The notes beneath the pieces are model-generated. The model ran no database searches. It had not been told where the DNA came from and saw only the letters and a list, made by a program, of their open reading frames with translations. Below, piece after piece: positions 15,190 through 25,565 of a DNA stretch of 64,000 nucleotides (its first letter is position 1; each line of letters starts with the position of its first letter). The stretch comes from Xylocopa sonorina (lineage: Eukaryota > Arthropoda > Insecta > Hymenoptera > Apidae). The stretch lies in NCBI RefSeq assembly GCF_050948175.1, contig NW_027490161.1, positions 186,001 to 250,000 on the forward strand, read 5' to 3'. The position numbers were made by a program, and so were the translations under genes.

Positions 15190-18100
15190 ATTTACATTCT
15201 TTAGAAGTGAATACGAGGTGTACATGACACTTCGCAATGAATATTATATCTTATCACGAAACATAGAAATGAGATGCGATATCGCGATATAAGTAGCATT
15301 AGAACTCTATTGCTACAATACGTAGACATCTGAATACGTCATTTCCTAGCATGGACGTGTCGCATTTACATTCCCTTGAAGTGAATACGATGTGTTTCAT
15401 GACACTTCGCAATGAATATTATATCTTATCACGAAACATAGAAATGAGAGGCGATAACGCGATTTAAGTAGCATTAGAACTCTATCGCTACGATACGTAG
15501 ATATCTGCAAATGCTATTTCCTAGTAAGCAATAGTCGCATTTACATTCTTTTGAAGTGAATACGAGGTATACATGACACTTCGCAATGAATATTATATCT
15601 CATCACGAAACCTATAGACGAGATTTGATATCGCGATTTAAGTAGCATTCGAACGCTTTTGCTACGATACGTAGACATCTGCAGACGCTATTTCCTAGCA
15701 AGCAATAGTCGCATGTACATTCTTTTGACGTGAATACGAGGTATACATGACACTTCTCAATGAATATTATATCTTATCACGAAACATATAAATGAGATGC
15801 GATATCGCGATTTATGTAGCATTAGAACGCTATTGCTACGATACGTAGACATCTGCAAACGCAATTTCCTAGCAAGCATTAGTCGCATTTACATTCTTTT
15901 GAAGTGAATACGAGGTGTACATGACACTTCGCAATGAATATTATATCTTATCACGAAACATAGAAATGGGAGGCGATATCGCGGTATAATTAGTAGCATT
16001 AGAACTCTATCGCTACGATACGTAGGCATCTGCAAATGCTATTTCCTAGCATGGACGTGTCGCATTTACATTCCTTTGAAGTGAATACGAGGTGTTTCAT
16101 GACACTTCTCAATGAATATTATATCTTATCACGAAACATAGAAATGAGAGGCGATATCGCGATTTAAGTAGCATTAGAACTTAATCGCTACGATACGCAG
16201 ATATCTGCAAATGCTATTTCCTAGCAAGCAATAGTCGCATTTACATTCTTTTGAAGTGAATACGAGGTATACATGACACTTCGCAATGAATACTATATCT
16301 TATCACGAAACATATAAATGAGATGCGATATCGCGATTTATGTAGCATTAGAACGCTATTGCTACGATACGTAGACATCTGCAAATGATATTTCCTAGCA
16401 TGGACGTGTCGCATTTACATTCCTTTGAAGTGAATACGAGGTGTTTCATGACACTTCGCAATGAATATTATATCTTATCACAAAACATAGAAATGAGAGG
16501 CGATATCGCGGTTTAAGTAGCATTAGAACTCTATCGTTACGATACGTAGACATCTGCAAATGCTATTTCCTAGCAAGCAATAGTCGCATTTACATTCTTT
16601 TGATGTGAATATGAGGTATACATGACACTTCGCAATGAATATTATATCTCATCACGAAACATATAGACGAGATTTGATATCGCGATTTAAGTAGCATTAG
16701 AACACTTTTGCTACGATACGTAGACATCTGCAGACGCTATTTCCTAGCAAGCAATAGTCGCATGTACATTCTTTTGACGTGAATACGAGGTATACATGAC
16801 ACTTCTCAATGAATATTATATCTTATCATGAAACATAGAAGAGAGATGCGATATCGCGTTTTAAGAAGCATTGGAACTCTATGGCCTCGATGCGGAGACA
16901 TCTGCAAACGCTATTTCCTAGCATGGAAGTGTCGCACTTACATTCTTTTGAAGTGAATACGGGGTATACACGACACTTCGCAATGAATATTGTATTTTAT
17001 CACGAAACATATAAATGGGATGCGATATCGCGAATTAAGTAGCATTAGAACGCTATTGCTACGATACGTAGACATCTGCAAACGCTATTTCCTAGCAAGC
17101 ATTAGTCGCATTTACATTCTTTTGAAGTGAATATGAGGTGTACATGACACTTCGCAATGAATATTATATCTTATCACGAAACATAGAAATGAGATGCGAT
17201 ATCGCGATTTAAGTAGCATTAGAACGCTTTTGCTACGATACGTAGACATCTGCAAACGCTATTTCCTAGCAAGCAATAGTCGCATTTACATTCTTTTGAC
17301 GTGAATACGAGGTATACATGACTCTTCTCAATGAATATTATATCTTATCACGAAACATAGAAATGAGATGCGATATCGCGATTTAAGAAGCATTAGAACA
17401 CTATTTCTTCGATACGGAGACACCTGCAAAATCTATTTCCTATCAAGGAAGTGTCGCATTTACATTCTTTTGAAAGGAATACGAGGTATACATGACACAC
17501 CGCAATGAATATTATATTTTATCATGAAACGTGGAAATGAGAAGCGATATGGCGGTTTAAGATGCATTAGATCCCTATTGCTTCGATACGTAGACATCTG
17601 CAAACGCCATTTCCAAGCAAGGAAGTGTCGCATTTACATTCTTTTGAAAGGAATACGAGGTATACATAGCACTTCGCAATGAATATTATATCTTATCAAG
17701 AAACGTAAATATGAGATGCGATATGACGATTTAAGAAGCATTAGATGTCTATTGCTTCGACACGTAGACATCTGCAAACGCTATTTCCAAGCAAGGAAGT
17801 GTCGCGTTTACATTCTTTTGAAGTAAATACGAGGTATACATAACACTGCACAATGAATATTATATCTTATCATGAAACATAGAAATGAAGTGCGATATGG
17901 CGATTTATGAAGAATTAGATGTCTATTTCTTCGATACGTAGGCATCCGCAAACGCTATTTCCTGGCAAGGAAGTGTTGCGTTTACATTCTTTTGATGTGA
18001 TTACGATGTATACATAACACTTCGCAATGTAAATTATATATTATCATGAAACATAGAAATGAGAAGCGATATCGCGTTTTGAGAAGCATTAGAACTCTAA

Positions 18101-21100
18101 TGCCACGAAACGTAGACATCTGCAAACTCTATTTCCTAGCAAGGAAGTGTCGCATTTACATTCACTTGAAGTATAGATGAGATATACAAAACACTGCACA
18201 ATGAATATTATATCTTATCATGGAACATAGAAATGAGATGCGATATGGCGATTTAAGAAGCATTAGATGCCTATTGGTTCGATACGTAGACATCTGCAAA
18301 CGCTACTTCTTAGCAAGGAAGTGTTGCGTTTACATTCTTTTGATGTGAATACGAGGTATACATAACACTTCGCAATGAAAATTATATATTATCATGAAAC
18401 ATAGAAATGAGAAGCGATATCGCGTTTTGAGAAGCATTAGAACTCTAATGCCACGAAACGTAGACATCTGCAAACGCTACTTCTTAGCAAGGAAGTGTCG
18501 CATTTACATTCTTTAGAAGTGAATACGAGGTGTACATGACACTTCGCAATGAATATTATATCTTATCACGAAACATAGAAATGAGATGCGATATCGCGAT
18601 ATAAGTAGCATTAGAACTCTATTGCTACAATACGTAGACATCTGAATACGTCATTTCCTAGCATGGACGTGTCGCATTTACATTCCCTTGAAGTGAATAC
18701 GATGTGTTTCATGACACTTCGCAATGAATATTATATCTTATCACGAAACATAGAAATGAGAGGCGATAACGCGATTTAAGTAGCATTAGAACTCTATCGC
18801 TACGATACGTAGATATCTGCAAATGCTATTTCCTAGTAAGCAATAGTCGCATTTACATTCTTTTGAAGTGAATACGAGGTATACATGACACTTCGCAATG
18901 AATATTATATCTCATCACGAAACCTATAGACGAGATTTGATATCGCGATTTAAGTAGCATTCGAACGCTTTTGCTACGATACGTAGACATCTGCAGACGC
19001 TATTTCCTAGCAAGCAATAGTCGCATGTACATTCTTTTGACGTGAATACGAGGTATACATGACACTTCTCAATGAATATTATATCTTATCACGAAACATA
19101 TAAATGAGATGCGATATCGCGATTTATGTAGCATTAGAACGCTATTGCTACGATACGTAGACATCTGCAAACGCAATTTCCTAGCAAGCATTAGTCGCAT
19201 TTACATTCTTTTGAAGTGAATACGAGGTGTACATGACACTTCGCAATGAATATTATATCTTATCACGAAACATAGAAATGGGAGGCGATATCGCGGTATA
19301 ATTAGTAGCATTAGAACTCTATCGCTACGATACGTAGGCATCTGCAAATGCTATTTCCTAGCATGGACGTGTCGCATTTACATTCCTTTGAAGTGAATAC
19401 GAGGTGTTTCATGACACTTCTCAATGAATATTATATCTTATCACGAAACATAGAAATGAGAGGCGATATCGCGATTTAAGTAGCATTAGAACTTAATCGC
19501 TACGATACGCAGATATCTGCAAATGCTATTTCCTAGCAAGCAATAGTCGCATTTACATTCTTTTGAAGTGAATACGAGGTATACATGACACTTCGCAATG
19601 AATACTATATCTTATCACGAAACATATAAATGAGATGCGATATCGCGATTTATGTAGCATTAGAACGCTATTGCTACGATACGTAGACATCTGCAAATGA
19701 TATTTCCTAGCATGGACGTGTCGCATTTACATTCCTTTGAAGTGAATACGAGGTGTTTCATGACACTTCGCAATGAATATTATATCTTATCACAAAACAT
19801 AGAAATGAGAGGCGATATCGCGGTTTAAGTAGCATTAGAACTCTATCGTTACGATACGTAGACATCTGCAAATGCTATTTCCTAGCAAGCAATAGTCGCA
19901 TTTACATTCTTTTGATGTGAATATGAGGTATACATGACACTTCGCAATGAATATTATATCTCATCACGAAACATATAGACGAGATTTGATATCGCGATTT
20001 AAGTAGCATTAGAACACTTTTGCTACGATACGTAGACATCTGCAGACGCTATTTCCTAGCAAGCAATAGTCGCATGTACATTCTTTTGACGTGAATACGA
20101 GGTATACATGACACTTCTCAATGAATATTATATCTTATCATGAAACATAGAAGAGAGATGCGATATCGCGTTTTAAGAAGCATTGGAACTCTATGGCCTC
20201 GATGCGGAGACATCTGCAAACGCTATTTCCTAGCATGGAAGTGTCGCACTTACATTCTTTTGAAGTGAATACGGGGTATACACGACACTTCGCAATGAAT
20301 ATTGTATTTTATCACGAAACATATAAATGGGATGCGATATCGCGATTTAAGTAGCATTAGAACGCTATTGCTACGATACGTAGACATCTGCAAACGCTAT
20401 TTCCTAGCAAGCATTAGTCGCATTTACATTCTTTTGAAGTGAATATGAGGTGTACATGACACTTCGCAATGAATATTATATCTTATCACGAAACATAGAA
20501 ATGAGATGCGATATCGCGATTTAAGTAGCATTAGAACGCTTTTGCTACGATACGTAGACATCTGCAAACGCTATTTCCTAGCAAGCAATAGTCGCATTTA
20601 CATTCTTTTGACGTGAATACGAGGTATACATGACTCTTCTCAATGAATATTATATCTTATCACGAAACATAGAAATGAGATGCGATATCGCGATTTAAGA
20701 AGCATTAGAACACTATTTCTTCGATACGGAGACACCTGCAAAATCTATTTCCTATCAAGGAAGTGTCGCATTTACATTCTTTTGAAAGGAATACGAGGTA
20801 TACATGACACACCGCAATGAATATTATATTTTATCATGAAACGTGGAAATGAGAAGCGATATGGCGGTTTAAGATGCATTAGATCCCTATTGCTTCGATA
20901 CGTAGACATCTGCAAACGCCATTTCCAAGCAAGGAAGTGTCGCATTTACATTCTTTTGAAAGGAATACGAGGTATACATAGCACTTCGCAATGAATATTA
21001 TATCTTATCAAGAAACGTAAATATGAGATGCGATATGACGATTTAAGAAGCATTAGATGTCTATTGCTTCGACACGTAGACATCTGCAAACGCTATTTCC

Positions 21101-21697
21101 AAGCAAGGAAGTGTCGCGTTTACATTCTTTTGAAGTAAATACGAGGTATACATAACACTGCACAATGAATATTATATCTTATCATGAAACATAGAAATGA
21201 AGTGCGATATGGCGATTTATGAAGAATTAGATGTCTATTTCTTCGATACGTAGGCATCCGCAAACGCTATTTCCTGGCAAGGAAGTGTTGCGTTTACATT
21301 CTTTTGATGTGATTACGATGTATACATAACACTTCGCAATGTAAATTATATATTATCATGAAACATAGAAATGAGAAGCGATATCGCGTTTTGAGAAGCA
21401 TTAGAACTCTAATGCCACGAAACGTAGACATCTGCAAACTCTATTTCCTAGCAAGGAAGTGTCGCATTTACATTCACTTGAAGTATAGATGAGATATACA
21501 AAACACTGCACAATGAATATTATATCTTATCATGGAACATAGAAATGAGATGCGATATGGCGATTTAAGAAGCATTAGATGCCTATTGGTTCGATACGTA
21601 GACATCTGCAAACGCTACTTCTTAGCAAGGAAGTGTTGCGTTTACATTCTTTTGATGTGAATACGAGGTATACATAACACTTCGCAATGAAAATTAT
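15190..21697 (+). repeat. 3,312-bp tandem segmental duplication inside array 1
   Basis: About 15,190-18,385 is repeated at 18,502-21,697 with a constant offset of 3,312 bp, checked at several markers (AGAACTCTAT at 15,301 and 18,613; CTATTTCTTCG at 17,401 and 20,713). The copies look nearly identical by eye; one difference is CGAATTAAG at about 17,033 against CGATTTAAG in the other copy. The offset is 19 monomers plus 6 bp, and each copy carries small insertions (TATAATTAG, and three GTGTTTCATG) that account for the six bases. The block includes the diverged ATACATAACAC subtype, so it looks like a recent unequal exchange that copied old and young monomers together. Confidence 0.92.
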
Positions 21698-22522
21698 ATC
21701 TTATCATGAAACGTAGATATGAGTTGCGATATGACGGTTTAAGAAGCATTAGAAAACTATTGCTTCGATACGTAGACATCTGCAAACGCTATTTCCATGC
21801 AAGGAAGTGTCGCATTTACATTCTTTTGAAGTGAATACGAGGTATACATGACACTTCGCAATGAATATTATATCTTATCACGAAACATATAAATGAGATG
21901 CGATATCGCGATTTAAGTAGCATTAGAATTCTATTGCTACGATATGTAGGCATCTGCAAACGCTATTTCCTAGCATGGACGTGTGGCGCTTACATTCTTT
22001 TGAAGTGAATACGAGGTATACACGACACTTGGCAATGGATATAATATCTTATCACGAAACATATAAATGAGATGCGATATCGCGATTTAAGCAGCATTAG
22101 AAATCTATTGCTACGATACGTAGACATCTGCGGACTCTATTTCCTAGCATGGAAGTGTCGTATTTACATTCTTTTGAAGTAAATACGAGGTACACATGAC
22201 ACTTCGCAATGAATATTATATCTTATCATGAGACATAGAAATGATATGCGATATTGCGTTTTAAGAAGCACTAGAACTCTATTGCTTCGATACGTAGACT
22301 TCTGGAAACGCTATTTCCTAGCATGGAAGTGTCGCATTTACATTCTTTTGAATTGAATACGAGGTACACATAACACTGCACAATGAATATTATATCTAAT
22401 CATGAAACATAGAAATGAGGTGCGATATCGCGTTTTAAGGAGAATTAGAACTCTATAGCTTCGATACAGAGATATATTGGGAACTGAATTTCCTAGAGAG
22501 GAAGTGTCGCATTTTGTGACGT

Positions 22523-22537
22523 CAGGCGTACCGCCTG
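22523..22537. other. Hairpin dyad near left end of J copy 1
   Basis: A perfect 6-bp inverted repeat, CAGGCG and CGCCTG, separated by TAC, eight bases inside the satellite boundary. The same dyad is intact in the second J copy at 58,766-58,780. Confidence 0.7.
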
Positions 22538-23225
22538 CCACCCATCAACCTTCTCGCACCCCCCAGCATCAACCCCTGGACGCATGCAACCAGCCAAACT
22601 CGCCTGCAGAACCAGCAACTGTAAGTGTTCGCACGCGCATACCTGCACGCGCTCACTCACACCGAGTTCCGCTGCCTCACTCGCACCACCGAGTATACCT
22701 GTCTCTCTGGCACCAAGGACGGGCAGCCCTATCTCCCTCGCACCGAGGATTGCGTCCAGCAGGAAGACGTAGCCGCAGCCCATCACCTGAATGGGGTCTT
22801 TTCCAATTCGGGGAACAGTATGTGCTAGAACCTATATATTACTTCTAAGCTAGGACATACATACCATATCATGACGCATATATAAGAATTCCTAGATCTA
22901 AGTTACACTAAGTAAGATGCGTCCGGCATGCGGCATGCGCCGCTAGCCCCACCACGAACAGCGGGTCCCCACTCGCTGGACCGGGCGCTCTCCGCCTCGA
23001 GACGCGAGTCCCCCACTCGCGGGACCGCGATCTCCCTACCACGAGCGTTCGCGACCGTAGCGTCCCGCGAACCGAGGAGGTCAGAGACGCGTCTCCAGAG
23101 CACACACTCTGACTCGAGATCTCCTACCGAGGGGTCGAAACCTCTAGTTCTAGATCGTTAGCCACCTCAATGTGAGGTTCAGGCATCGTATTTCTATTTC
23201 CGAAAAATAGGCTCGTGTCGTAAAG

Positions 23226-23259
23226 CGTCCGGAGCAACGGAAAATAGTTTCACCGGACG
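23226..23259. other. Hairpin dyad near right end of J copy 1
   Basis: A perfect 7-bp inverted repeat, CGTCCGG and CCGGACG, with a 20-base loop, four bases from the right boundary. In the second J copy one arm reads CCTCCGG, a single mismatch. Confidence 0.65.
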
Positions 23260-23263
23260 TGAT

Positions 23264-24281
23264 ACCTCGTATTCACCTCAAAAGAATGTAAATGCGACAC
23301 TACCTTCCTAGGAAATAAGGTTAGCAGATATCTACGTATCGAAGAAATAGAGCTCTAATGCTTCTTGAAACGCCATATCGTATCTCATTTCTATGTTTTA
23401 TCATAAGATATAATATTCATTGCGAAGTGTCATGTATACCTCTCGTATTAAGTTCAAAAGAATGTAAGTACGACATTTCCTTGCTAGAAAATAGAGGTTG
23501 CAGGTGTCTGCGTATATTAGCAATAGAGTTCTAATGCTTCTCAAAACGCGATATAGCACCTCATTCCTATGTTTCATGATAAGATATAATATTCATTGCG
23601 AAGTGTCATGTATATCTCGTATTCACTTCAAAAGAGTGTAAATGCGACACTTCCATGCTAGGATATAGCTTCTGCAGATGTCTACGTATCGTAGCATTAG
23701 AGTTCTTATGCTTCTTAAAACGCAATATCGCATCTCACTTCTATGTTTCATGGTAAGGTATGATATTCATTATGAAGTGTCATGTATACCTCGTATTCAC
23801 TTCAAAAGAATGTGAATGCGACACTGCCATGCTAGGAAATAGCGTTTGCAGATGTCTACGTATCGTAGCAATATAGTTCTAATGCATCTTAAAACGAGAT
23901 GTCGCTTCTCATTTCTATGTTTCATGATCATATATAATATTCATTGCGAAGTGTCATGTATACCTCGTATTCACTTCAAAAGGATGTAAATGCGACACTT
24001 CCTTGCTAGGAAATAGCGTTTCCAGATGACTACGTGTCGAAACAATAGAGTTCTAATGATTCTTAAAACGCGATATTGCATCTCACTTCTGTGTTTCATG
24101 ATAAGATATAATATTCATTCCAAGTGTCTTGTATACCTCGTATTCACTTCAAGTGAATGTAAATGCGACACTTCCTTGCTAGGAAATAGCGTTTGCAGAT
24201 GTCGACGTATCGAAGAAATAGAGTTCTAGTGCTTCTTAAAACGCGGTATCGTATCTGATTTCTATGTTTCGTGATAAGATA
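23264..24281 (-). repeat. 174-bp satellite array, minus orientation (array 2, part 1)
   Basis: The same monomer as in array 1, now reverse-complemented (GTATACCTCGTATTCACTTC, GCGATATCGC). It runs from J to the mariner insertion. The first one to two monomers are moderately diverged and closely match those after the second J copy (to about 23,625 and 59,868), so the duplicated segment extends beyond J into the flanking satellite. Confidence 0.96.
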
Positions 24282-24309
24282 TTGGGTTGTCAACTAAGTA
24301 ATTGCGGAT
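24282..24309. repeat. Mariner left terminal inverted repeat
   Basis: Begins TTGGGTTGTCAACTAAG and ends ATTGCGGAT. It pairs with the right end with 25 of 28 matches and is preceded by target-site TA at 24,280-24,281. Confidence 0.93.
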
Positions 24310-24353
24310 TTTTTTTTTAAATCAAAGACAGTTTTTCATGGAACTAAATAACT

Positions 24354-25387
24354 TTATTCTTTAATGTATTGCCCATTTTGATCAGTGATCTTTTGCCATC
24401 TTTCAGGCAGCATCATAATCCCGCGTTCATAGAACTTCTGGTTTTTATTAGCAAAAAACTGAATCAGGTACGATTTGACAACATCATCATTTTTATTGAA
24501 TTTTTTATCATTCAAGGAGTTTTGTAAAAATCGAAACAAAATGGAATCAGGTGGTGCAAGATCAGGACTATATGGTGGATGTGGCAAAACATCCCAACCA
24601 AGCTCCAATAATTTTTGCCGAGTTACCAAAATGTTTGCGACCTTCCACTGTCATGATGGAATACAACACTTTTTCGATTTGTCAATTCTGGCGGATTTTC
24701 TTCAATTGCATTGTTTAATTTCATTTGTTGTTCAATGTAGACATCAGAATTGATTGTTAGGTTGGGCGGTAAGAGTACAAAGTATTGTAGACAATTCCTC
24801 TGAAATCCCACCAAACGGATGACAAAACCTTCTTTTGGTGAATATCAGCATTTGATGTTGTTTGAGTTGGTTCACCTGGCCTGCTACATGATCTTTTTCG
24901 CTTGATATTGTTGCAAACAACCCACTTTTCATCGCCAGTTATCAGTCGTTTTAGAAATGGATCATTTTCATTACGTTTCTTTAGCAAATCGTAGCCGTTA
25001 AAGCATTGCGTTAAATGCGTTTCTTTCAGTTCGTGAGGAACCCATGTATCAAGATTTGAACATCGCCAAGTTGTTCTAAGTGATTTTCAATGCATGTATG
25101 TGATACATGAAGCTTCTCTGCAATCTCACGTGTTGTACTGTGACGATCCGAATTGATTATTGCTTTGATTAGGGCGTCATCATCTTCAACTGGCCGACCA
25201 GATCGTTTTTCATCTATGAGTGAAAATTACCAGAAGGAAATTTGGCAAAGCAATTTTGACACTGCCGTTCTTTTAAGGCTTCGTCACCATAAACAGCACA
25301 AAACTTTTTATGAGCTTGCGATGCGTTTTTCCCTTTGCGAAAATAAAAAAGCAAAATATGATGAAAATGATTCTTTTGATTCTCCAT
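24354..25387 (-). pseudogene. Mariner transposase pseudogene, four frameshifts
   Basis: This encoded a cut-and-paste transposase of about 345 residues (N-terminal helix-turn-helix DNA-binding half, C-terminal DD34D catalytic half). The start codon is at 25,387 and the product begins MENQKNHF; the frame ends ...GQYIKE with a stop at 24,354-24,356. Mariner signatures remain: WVPHEL (about 25,028-25,045), ITGDEKW, FHHD and YSPDLAP. All three catalytic aspartates are still encoded (codons at 24,931-24,933, 24,650-24,652 and 24,546-24,548). The reading frame is broken near 25,223 (a T run one base short), 25,055, 24,785 and 24,627. The last two catalytic codons are 104 nt apart, one less than the 105 nt that DD34D requires, confirming a 1-nt loss. 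The FHHD motif is followed by altered residues (SGRSQ). It cannot make active protein but could leave a transposable, non-autonomous copy. Confidence 0.93.
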
Positions 25388-25537
25388 TTTTCAACGAAGG
25401 CCAAACGAAAACTACGCAACCGATAAAAAAACTTTTTTTACTGATTGACAGTTGAATTGGTAACTATCAAACAACAAAATGTGTTTTACATTTGTAACGC
25501 AAACCCAGAAATTCAACTGAAGCCATCTACGAGTGAA

Positions 25538-25565
25538 ATCCGCAATTACTTTGTTGCCAACTCAA
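25538..25565. repeat. Mariner right terminal inverted repeat
   Basis: Begins ATCCGCAATTACTTTG and ends CCAACTCAA. It is followed by target-site TA at 25,566-25,567 and then uninterrupted satellite. Confidence 0.93.

Larger units (their letters stand above)
1..22514 (+). repeat. 174-bp satellite array, plus orientation (array 1)
   Basis: Head-to-tail tandem copies of one monomer fill this stretch without interruption, about 129 copies by length. Counting from TCTATTGCTACG, a typical monomer is 174 bp. Landmarks recur in every copy: CTACGATACGTAG (monomer 8-20), TTCCTAGCAAGGAA (38-51), GTCGCATTTACATTC, GAATACGAGGTATACATGAC, and the perfect palindrome GCGATATCGC (145-154), which contains an EcoRV site. 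Two main variants intermix: one reads GCAAGCAATAGTCGC and the other GCAAGGAAGTGTCGC or GCATGGAAGTGTCGC, with linked changes such as CGATTTAAGTAGC versus CGTTTTAAGAAGC. Around 17.4-18.4 and 20.7-21.7 kb lies a more diverged subtype with ATACATAACAC and GCGATATGGCG. Short open frames inside are by-products of repetition. I see no gene here. Confidence 0.97.
22515..23263. repeat. Strand-switch spacer J, copy 1 (GC-rich, LTR-like)
   Basis: A 749-bp non-satellite block sits exactly where the satellite changes strand: to its left monomers read plus and end in GTCGCATTT, to its right they read minus and begin CCTCGTATTCACCTC. It opens with TGTGACGTCA and closes with GGACGTGATA, which as an inverted pair match at 7 of 10 bases. 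A TATA-like TATATAAG lies mid-block at 22,879-22,886. Hairpin-forming dyads lie near each end (CAGGCG/CGCCTG at 22,523-22,537; CGTCCGG/CCGGACG at 23,226-23,259), with another at 23,164-23,178. TG-type ends plus an internal TATA suggest a retrotransposon LTR remnant, but I do not recognise the family and find no target duplication. Overlapping open frames on both strands follow from high GC and are not convincing genes. Confidence 0.85.
24282..25565 (-). mobile_element. Mariner (Tc1/mariner) DNA transposon, degenerate, full length
   Basis: A 1,284-bp element inserted in the minus satellite array. Its terminal inverted repeats are 28 bp (24,282-24,309 and 25,538-25,565) and differ at three positions. 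The left end begins TTGGGTTGTCAACTAAG and the right end, read inwards, begins TTGAGTTGGCAACAAAG. It is flanked by the mariner target duplication TA (24,280-24,281 and 25,566-25,567). Removing the element and one TA restores the satellite text GATAAGATATAATATTC. Length, ends and coding remnant fit mellifera-type mariners of bees and related insects (family recognised from memory). The satellite continues in the same orientation and phase on both sides, so insertion followed array formation. Confidence 0.95.

Noticed and set aside
1..22514. Regular repeats suggesting a CRISPR array
   Set aside because: The whole 174-bp unit is repeated with no unique spacers, and repeats run in two orientations over tens of kilobases next to a mariner and LTRs. 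This is eukaryotic satellite DNA.
22477..23161. Overlapping open frames in J, on both strands and in both copies
   Set aside because: Several frames are open at once because the block is GC-rich. They begin in satellite or at arbitrary ATGs, the products are low-complexity (Pro/Ser/Arg-rich), and no domain is visible.
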